A stretch of DNA of 45,715 nt, taken from the NCBI RefSeq assembly GCF_001557215.1, contig NZ_LSJM01000035.1:1-45715 (forward strand). The letters run 5' to 3'. Below are positions 40,517 through 45,715 of the stretch, piece by piece. The notes under the pieces are model-generated. The model was given only the letters and a program-made list of their open reading frames with translations, was not told the DNA's origin and searched no databases. The stretch comes from Sphingomonas sp. CCH9-E2. Lineage in GTDB: Bacteria; Pseudomonadota; Alphaproteobacteria; Sphingomonadales; Sphingomonadaceae. Each line of letters opens with the position of its first letter. Position 1 is the stretch's first letter. Both the position numbers and the translations under genes were made by a program.

Positions 40517-40777
40517 ATGAGCGACACTCCCCCCGACCGGCTCTCGGTCAATCCGAAGAGCCCCTATTTCGACCAGGCGCTGCTCCAGCGCGGCATCGGC
40601 ATCCGCTTCAAGGGCAATGAACGCCGCGATGTCGAGGAATATTGCATCTCGGAAAGCTGGATCCGCGTCCAGGTCGGTAAGACCATGGACCGCAAGGGCA
40701 ATCCGCTGACCATCAAGCTGTCCGGCCCGGTCGAGGCGTGGTTCGAAAGCACGCCCGAAGGCGAAGGCGAGAGCTGA
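40517..40777 (+). CDS. DUF3297 family protein (86 aa)
   Basis: This small soluble protein starts MSDTPPDRLSVNPKSPYFD. The core RGIGIRFKGNERRDVEEYCISESWIRVQVGK and MDRKGNPLTIKLSGPVEAWFE match the DUF3297 family, which is common in alphaproteobacteria and has no known function. Length is normal for the family. It follows a terminator, so it has its own promoter. Confidence 0.85.
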   Translation: MSDTPPDRLSVNPKSPYFDQALLQRGIGIRFKGNERRDVEEYCISESWIRVQVGKTMDRKGNPLTIKLSGPVEAWFESTPEGEGES

Positions 40778-40786
40778 ATGCGTTAA

Positions 40787-40809
40787 ATCCTCCCCTTGCA
40801 GGGGAGGAT
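40787..40809 (-). terminator. Terminator-like hairpin between convergent genes
   Basis: Stem ATCCTCCCCT (40787-40796) and AGGGGAGGAT (40800-40809) sits between the DUF3297 stop and the stop of the minus-strand gene, sharing one base with the latter. On the minus strand TTTAA follows, so termination is likely in that direction. Confidence 0.6.
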
Positions 40810-41561
40810 CACCTGCTAACCAACACCGCCCGCGCTGCCTCCTCCACCGCGCGCATCGCCGCGCGGAACGGGAACGGCCCATGGCTGATCCGCGCGACGC
40901 CCGCCGCGGCCACCGCCGCTGCATCCGGTGCACCCGGAAATGCCATGAAGTTCACCGGCAGCGGCGATTCGCGGCACACCCGCGCCAACAGGTCGAGATC
41001 GGCCAGCCCCGGCACAAAGAACCCGCTCGCCCCCGCCGCCGCATAGGCATGCGCGCGGGCGATGGCGGCGTCGACCTTCGCCGCATCATGCGTCTCCGCC
41101 TCCGCCTGCAGAAAGATGTCGGTGCGCGCATTGATGAAGAAATCCGGCCCGGTCACGGCGCGGATCGCGGCGATCCGCGCCGCCTGCACCTCGGGCGCGT
41201 GCATCCCGGAGCCACCGATCACCTGATCCTCGAAATTGCAGCCGACTGCGCCCGTCGCCGCGAGCAGTCCGACATTCGACGCCACCGCGCCCGGATCGAC
41301 CGCATAGCCGCCCTCGAAATCGATCGACACGGGCAGGTCGACGGCGCCCACGATCCGCCGCGCATTGGCCAGCACCAAATCGAGCGGCAATGCCTCGGCA
41401 TCGAAAAAGCCGTGCGCCGCGGCAACCGACGCACTGCCCGTCGCAATCGCCTTCGCGCCCGCTGCCGCGACCGCGGTGGCCGATCCGGCGTCCCACACAT
41501 TGACCAGCGCCAGCGGCGCGCCCGGCACATGCAGCGCTGCGAATTCCTCGAATCGGCTCAT
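40809..41561 (-). CDS. Isocitrate lyase/PEP mutase family protein (250 aa)
   Basis: This is a TIM-barrel enzyme of the PEP mutase/isocitrate lyase superfamily that makes or breaks C-C or P-C bonds next to a carboxylate. Marks are LVNVWDAGSATAVAAAGAKAIATGSASVAAAHG, the metal-binding SIDFEGGYA, GCNFEDQVIGG and FFINARTDIF. The specific substrate cannot be told; members include 2-methylisocitrate lyase, oxaloacetate decarboxylase and phosphonate enzymes. No phosphonate or propionate genes are nearby. Confidence 0.8.
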   Translation of the reverse strand: MSRFEEFAALHVPGAPLALVNVWDAGSATAVAAAGAKAIATGSASVAAAHGFFDAEALPLDLVLANARRIVGAVDLPVSIDFEGGYAVDPGAVASNVGLLAATGAVGCNFEDQVIGGSGMHAPEVQAARIAAIRAVTGPDFFINARTDIFLQAEAETHDAAKVDAAIARAHAYAAAGASGFFVPGLADLDLLARVCRESPLPVNFMAFPGAPDAAAVAAAGVARISHGPFPFRAAMRAVEEAARAVLVSR

Positions 41562-41636
41562 GATCGCTCCCTCTCGTTCCCGGCACGATAGGGCTGGAAC
41601 GAAAGTGGAACAATCCCGATTGTTGCGATCACACCG

Positions 41637-42437
41637 TCAGTGAACGAACCGCGCCACCACGTCGCGATAACTGCGGCTCACCTTCACCTGCGATCCCGAA
41701 TCGAGCACCAGGAAGCATTCGCCATTGGTGTGCGGCTTGACCTGCTTGACCTGGTCCAGATTGACGATGGTCGAACGGTGGACGCGCTGGAACCGGCGGG
41801 GGTCGAGCCGCTTTTCCAGATCCTTCATCGTCTCGCGCAGCACCAGCGTATTGTCCGCCGTCTTGATGCACATATAATCGCCTGCCGCCTCGACCACCTC
41901 GATCGTGTCGACATCGACGCGGAAAATCTGCCCGCGATCCTTGATGTTGATCAGCTTTTCGTAGCGGCTGGACGACACGTCGGCGTCGCTCGACGCCAAC
42001 TCCTCGGCCGCCTCGGGCGCGACCTCGGCCAGCACTTCCTTGAGCTTCTCGACCTCTTCGACGCCGCGCTTCTCGGTCAGGCGCTGGCGCACGCGCTCCA
42101 GTGTGTCGGCGAGGCGACCCTCGTCGACCGGCTTCATCAGATAGTCCATCGCATTCGCCTCGAACGCGCGGATCGCATGGTCGCTATAGGCGGTGACGAA
42201 CACGAACAGCGGCGGTTCGACCTCCATCAGCCCCTGCACGACCGAAAAGCCGTCAAATCCGGGCATCTGGATGTCGAGAAAGACCAGGTCGGGCTTGTGC
42301 GTCTTGATCGACCGGATCGCCTCGCGCCCGTTCTGGCACTTGTCGATGATCTCGACATCCTCATGCGCGGCGAGGCGCAGTTCGAGGCCCTGAATGGCCA
42401 AAGGTTCGTCATCGACCAGGATGGTGCGGATTGTCAT
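41637..42437 (-). CDS. LytTR-family response regulator (266 aa)
   Basis: This is a DNA-binding response regulator. The receiver occupies residues about 1-120 (VDDEPLAIQGLELRL, phosphoacceptor Asp in LVFLDIQMPGFDGF, and VTAYSDHAIRAFEANAMDYLMKPV). After a Glu-rich linker comes a LytTR DNA-binding domain from about 160 (INIKDRGQIFRVDVDTI, GDYMCIKTADNTLVLRE, FQRVHRSTIVNLDQVKQV, LDSGSQVKVSRSY). It lies 101 bases after the kinase gene on the same strand, so they are a pair. Confidence 0.9.
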   Translation of the reverse strand: MTIRTILVDDEPLAIQGLELRLAAHEDVEIIDKCQNGREAIRSIKTHKPDLVFLDIQMPGFDGFSVVQGLMEVEPPLFVFVTAYSDHAIRAFEANAMDYLMKPVDEGRLADTLERVRQRLTEKRGVEEVEKLKEVLAEVAPEAAEELASSDADVSSSRYEKLINIKDRGQIFRVDVDTIEVVEAAGDYMCIKTADNTLVLRETMKDLEKRLDPRRFQRVHRSTIVNLDQVKQVKPHTNGECFLVLDSGSQVKVSRSYRDVVARFVH

Positions 42438-42538
42438 ATCTCTCTCTACTCAAAAACGCGTCGTTCCGATGCCCCCGGTCCGACGCCCACAACCCCTGCC
42501 TTTGATCCTCTTAACTCGATGTTACGGCCCGGTTCCGG

Positions 42539-43636
42539 TCAGGCTGCCTCCTTGGCTTGCTCCTCGACCTGAAACGGAATCTCGATCTCAACGCGGAAAC
42601 CCGTTCCGGGGTCCGAACGTGTCGAAAAGCGATGTTCCGCGCCAAATGTCTGCGCCAACCGTTCCCGGATATTGGTAAGCCCGACCCCGGTGGAAAGGCT
42701 TGGCCGGTTCTTGCCTTCGATCAATCCCGGGCCGGTGTCGGATACGGTGATCTGCACCCGTTCGCCGTTGAGCCGAGCCGAAACGCGAATTTCGGCCCCT
42801 TCCTCCTGCGGAGTCACCGCATATTTGATCGCATTCTCGACCAGCGGCTGCAGCAGCAGCGACGGCAGCCGCGCCTTGGCGGTGCGCGGGTCGATGTCGA
42901 ATTCGGGCTTCAGCCGCGTGTCGAACCGCATCTTCTCGATCTCGAGATACAGTTTCAGCGTCTCGATCTCCTGCGCCAGCGTGACATGCGCGGTCGGTTC
43001 GTTCGCCAGCGTATAGCGCAGGAAATTGGACAGCCGCGCCAGCATCGCATTGGCCCGGTCGGTCTGCTTGAGCAGCACCAGCGTCGAGATCGAATTGAGC
43101 GTGTTGAACAGGAAATGCGGGTTGAGCTGATAGCGCAGCATCGCCAGCTGCGCCGAGCTCGCCTGATTCTCCAGCACCTGCATCCGGTCGATCTGATCCT
43201 CGACGATCAGATAGAAGTTGATCCCGAAATACAGCGCCGACCAGCCCGCCAGCACGGTGAAGTTGAGGAACAGGCTGCCCAGGATCAGCACCAGTTCGAT
43301 CCCCGGATCGCCGCGCATCACCGACACGGTAAAGGCGTTGAGCACCGCATAGACCAACGTCGCCGCCGCCAGCGTCGCAATCGACGCCAGCACGCCGGTG
43401 ATGCGCGGCAGCCGCCGGTAATAGCCATAGAGCGCGGACAACAGCAAAGTCAGGCAATAGCCCACGATCGCCTCGATCGTGACCCGGATCAGATCCTCGA
43501 AGCTGAAGCTGCGGTTGGAAAAGTTCGAAACCGCGCGCAGCAGCAGATAGCCGCCCCAGCCCGCGCCCTGCAGCATCCAGAAGGCGCGGCTCTTCTGCTC
43601 GAAGAAGGGGCGGGAAAAGATCGTCGGCGTGGTCAT
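42539..43636 (-). CDS. LytS-type sensor histidine kinase (365 aa)
   Basis: This is a membrane histidine kinase. About four hydrophobic segments span residues 15-165 (LTLLLSALYGYY, GVLASIATLAAATLVYAVL, LVLILGSLFLNFTVLAGW). The internal-region kinase domain follows: YQLNPHFLFNTLNSISTL (phospho-His in NPHFLFN), a coiled coil before it, then the ATPase boxes LLLQPLVENAIKYAV and DTGPGLIEGK, and GVGLTNIRERL. There is no extracellular sensor domain. It precedes the LytTR regulator. Confidence 0.9.
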   Translation of the reverse strand: MTTPTIFSRPFFEQKSRAFWMLQGAGWGGYLLLRAVSNFSNRSFSFEDLIRVTIEAIVGYCLTLLLSALYGYYRRLPRITGVLASIATLAAATLVYAVLNAFTVSVMRGDPGIELVLILGSLFLNFTVLAGWSALYFGINFYLIVEDQIDRMQVLENQASSAQLAMLRYQLNPHFLFNTLNSISTLVLLKQTDRANAMLARLSNFLRYTLANEPTAHVTLAQEIETLKLYLEIEKMRFDTRLKPEFDIDPRTAKARLPSLLLQPLVENAIKYAVTPQEEGAEIRVSARLNGERVQITVSDTGPGLIEGKNRPSLSTGVGLTNIRERLAQTFGAEHRFSTRSDPGTGFRVEIEIPFQVEEQAKEAA

Positions 43637-43775
43637 CGTGTCGGCGGCTTCTCTACATCGCCGGTCGGCCTGTGGGAAGAATGCGGGAACGTGGCCGTCA
43701 TGATATCGTTGCAGCGTTGCCTATACACGACTCGTGACCCCGTACCGGGATCGCCACCGATCAGGAGACATGCCG

Positions 43776-44201
43776 ATGACCACCCGCACCGCCACCGCCC
43801 GCTATTCCGGTTTCGGCAAGGACGGAAAGGGCGCGATCACGACCCAGTCGGGCGTGCTGACCGACCAGTTTTACGGCTTCAACACGCGGTTCGAGGAAGA
43901 GCCCGGCACCAACCCCGAAGAACTGATCGCCGCCGCCCATGCCGGCTGCTTCACCATGGCATTGAGCTTCGCGCTCGCCCGCGCCGGGTTCAGCGAAGGC
44001 ACGCTCGAAACCAAGGCGGCGGTCAAGCTGGAGCAGAAGGACGGCGGCTTCACCATCACCCGCTCCGACCTGACGCTCGAAGCCAATGTCCCCGGCATCG
44101 ATGCCGACCAGTTCGCCGACCTCGCCGACGAGGCGAAGAAGAACTGCCCGGTGTCGAAGCTGCTCAACGCCGAAGTCAGCCTGGCGCACAAGCTGAACTG
44201 A
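43776..44201 (+). CDS. osmC: OsmC/Ohr family protein (141 aa)
   Basis: This is a thiol peroxidase-like protein that reduces organic hydroperoxides. The active-site Cys residues are in AAAHAGCFTMAL and KNCPVSKLLNAEVS, and RFEEEPGTNPEELI precedes them. ATG 43776 is chosen over ATG 43770 because AGGAG (43763-43767) lies 8 bases upstream of it. It is divergent from the kinase gene. Confidence 0.88.
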   Translation: MTTRTATARYSGFGKDGKGAITTQSGVLTDQFYGFNTRFEEEPGTNPEELIAAAHAGCFTMALSFALARAGFSEGTLETKAAVKLEQKDGGFTITRSDLTLEANVPGIDADQFADLADEAKKNCPVSKLLNAEVSLAHKLN

Positions 44202-44210
44202 TTCACCATC

Positions 44211-44315
44211 GTCACCCCGGACTTGTTCCGGGGTCCACCGTGACGCAAGCGCGGCGCTAGAGCCTCTCGCTTCGCGCACGCCGCGCAGTGGACCCCGGCA
44301 CAAGGCCGGGGTGAC
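44211..44315. repeat. Inverted pair of 28-bp intergenic repeats
   Basis: GTCACCCCGGACTTGTTCCG-type sequence (44211-44238) is repeated in inverse at 44288-44315 with 2 mismatches, between convergent osmC and gpmA. Each copy is itself a small palindrome (CACCCCGG...CCGGGGT). It resembles palindromic intergenic repeats and may also act as a two-way terminator. Confidence 0.8.
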
Positions 44316-44327
44316 AAGTTTTTCGTT

Positions 44328-45014
44328 TCACCGCTCGCTCAAATAATAGCGATCCGTGGCGCTCAGATCATCTGCCAGCTCGTACACAATTGGCTGCCCC
44401 GTCGGGATCTCGAGCGCCGCAATATCCGCATCCGAAATCCCCGACAGATGCTTGACCAACGCGCGCAGCGAATTGCCGTGCGCGGCGATCAGCACGCGCT
44501 TGCCCGCGCGCAGGTCCGGCGCGATGCGCTCTTCCCAGTATGGCAACACGCGCGCGATCGTGTCCTTCAGGCTCTCGGTCTGCGGGATCGCGATGCCCTT
44601 GTACCGCGCATCCTTGGCCAGGTCCCAGGGCGATCCTTCCTCGGGCAGCGGGGGCGGGATGTCGAAGCTGCGGCGCCAGATCTTGACCTGTTCGTCGCCA
44701 TGCTTCGCTGCGGTCTCCGCCTTGTCGAGCCCGGTGAGCCCGCCATAATGCCGCTCGTTGAGCTTCCAGCTCTTCTCGGTCGGCAGCCACAGCCGCCCCA
44801 TCGCCTCCAGCGCCAGGTTGAGCGTCTTGATCGCCCGGCTCTGAAAGCTGGTATAGGTCATGTCGAAGTCGAGGCCCCTCTCGCGCATCAGCTCGCCCGC
44901 GGCCCAGGCTTCCTTCACGCCCTGCTCGGTCAGGTCGACGTCCCACCATCCGGTGAAGCGGTTTTCCAGATTCCAGGACGATTGGCCGTGGCGGATCAGG
45001 ACGAGCGTGGGCAT
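44328..45014 (-). CDS. gpmA: 2,3-bisphosphoglycerate-dependent phosphoglycerate mutase (228 aa)
   Basis: This is the glycolytic enzyme interconverting 3- and 2-phosphoglycerate through a phospho-His. The active site is [20 protein letters not shown] (His11 in RHG), then [16 protein letters not shown], and the second His in [17 protein letters not shown]. Length is typical. ATG 45014 has GGAGG about 7 bases upstream. Confidence 0.95.
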   Translation of the reverse strand: MPTLVLIRHGQSSWNLENRFTGWWDVDLTEQGVKEAWAAGELMRERGLDFDMTYTSFQSRAIKTLNLALEAMGRLWLPTEKSWKLNERHYGGLTGLDKAETAAKHGDEQVKIWRRSFDIPPPLPEEGSPWDLAKDARYKGIAIPQTESLKDTIARVLPYWEERIAPDLRAGKRVLIAAHGNSLRALVKHLSGISDADIAALEIPTGQPIVYELADDLSATDRYYLSER

Positions 45015-45082
45015 GGGACCTCCTTGCAGGACTTTGCCCGCGTCCTTAGCGGATAGGACCGACAGGGCAACGGAGGATGGCC

Positions 45083-45715
45083 ATGGCGATTGAAAGACAG
45101 ACCATCATTTATGACGGCCCCGGCGGCCCGTTCGAGGGTGTCGCGGTCGCTGATGCCGACTGGACCGCTCCGCGCCCCGGCGTGTTGATCGTCCCCAATG
45201 TGCTGGGCGAGAAGGAGCAGGATCGCGTCACGGCCGAGCGGATCGCGGCGCTCGGCTATGTCGGCTTCGTCGCCGACGTCTATGGCCAGGGCAAGCGCAC
45301 CACCCGCGAATCGCCCGATCCCGCGGTCTATATGAACGCGCTCAACGCCGATCGCCCGCTGCTCCGGGACCGCCTGTTCGCCAGCCTTGCCGTGCTCCAC
45401 GCGCTGCCCCAGGTCGATGCGACCCGCACTGCGGCCATCGGTTATTGCTTCGGCGGCAAGTCGGTCATCGATCTTGCTCGTGCGGGAGGCGACGTGCGCG
45501 GCGTGGTCGCCTTCCACGGCATCTTCGACCCGCCGGGCTATGCCTATCCGACCCCGATCAAGCCAAAGCTGCTGATCTGCCACGGCTGGGAAGACCCACT
45601 CGCCCCGCCCGAAGCGGTGACCGGCCTCGCCGCCGAACTGACTGCGGCGGGGGCGGATTGGCAGCTTCTTGGGTTTGGCGGGGCAGGGCACGCCTTCACC
45701 GACCCCAGCCTCAAA
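45083..45715 (+). CDS. Dienelactone hydrolase family protein (partial)
   Basis: This is an alpha/beta hydrolase of the dienelactone hydrolase family. The nucleophile Cys is in [10 protein letters not shown], Asp in [12 protein letters not shown] and His in [10 protein letters not shown], completing the triad. ATG 45083 is preferred because GGAGG (45072-45076) lies 6 bases upstream; ATG 45077 touches that site. The frame stays open to the end of the window after 211 codons, so the C-terminus is missing. It is divergent from gpmA. Confidence 0.9.
   Translation, partial: MAIERQTIIYDGPGGPFEGVAVADADWTAPRPGVLIVPNVLGEKEQDRVTAERIAALGYVGFVADVYGQGKRTTRESPDPAVYMNALNADRPLLRDRLFASLAVLHALPQVDATRTAAIGYCFGGKSVIDLARAGGDVRGVVAFHGIFDPPGYAYPTPIKPKLLICHGWEDPLAPPEAVTGLAAELTAAGADWQLLGFGGAGHAFTDPSLK

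Overview
The window looks like a piece of a GC-rich alphaproteobacterial chromosome, most likely a sphingomonad. The evidence is a ybgC-tolQ-tolR cluster, a CpdR-type receiver, DUF3297 and EVE proteins, a SapC-type domain, a suhB/mmgR-like small RNA, a LytS/LytTR pair, and sphingomonad-type metal-resistance genes. The species cannot be fixed from the sequence alone.

Positions 1-15.2 kb are accessory DNA in partial decay. They hold a broken TraA relaxase/helicase relic, three tandem small genes that appear to be divergent paralogs with similar structured leaders, a RepA-like AAA ATPase, a metalloprotease-like gene broken by stops, and a DUF1810 relic. Next comes the most interesting locus: a SIR2-like gene (6783-7994, minus strand) divergent from a plus-strand set (8288-14278). 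That set encodes an ImmA/IrrE-UvrD helicase-PD-(D/E)XK fusion, a three-repeat multiubiquitin protein, an E2/UBC-like protein, and a JAB/MPN-ThiF (E1-like) fusion. Together they look like a prokaryotic ubiquitin-like conjugation system, plausibly anti-phage. A tyrosine recombinase lacking its N-terminal domain follows.

Positions 15.2-34.8 kb are a heavy-metal resistance region with two divergent operons meeting near 25.7-26.0 kb. The minus-strand operon runs: His-rich exported protein, CzcC, CzcB, CzcA, HupE/UreJ-like protein, membrane-anchored protein, acyltransferase, NreB-like MFS with a His-rich tail, small exported protein. The plus-strand operon runs: His-rich exported protein, CzcC, CzcB, CzcA, P1B-4-like ATPase, SANT/Myb-like HTH protein, lipoprotein. 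The last gene of each operon encodes related exported proteins. No standard metal-responsive regulator is present in the window.

From about 35 kb onward the content looks like core chromosome. It has tRNA-Val(GAC), cpdR, an N-formylglutamate amidohydrolase-like gene, an intergenic region with a 34-bp inverted repeat and an sRNA, then the ybgC-tolQ-tolR cluster. The third tol gene is a chimera of a TolA/TonB-type N-terminus and a truncated SapC domain, and tolB and pal do not follow. Then come EVE, an exported Tyr/Arg-rich protein, DUF3297, a PEP mutase/isocitrate lyase-family enzyme, a LytTR regulator with its LytS-type kinase, OsmC, gpmA, and a dienelactone hydrolase that runs off the window. 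All family names rest on motif recognition, not database searches.
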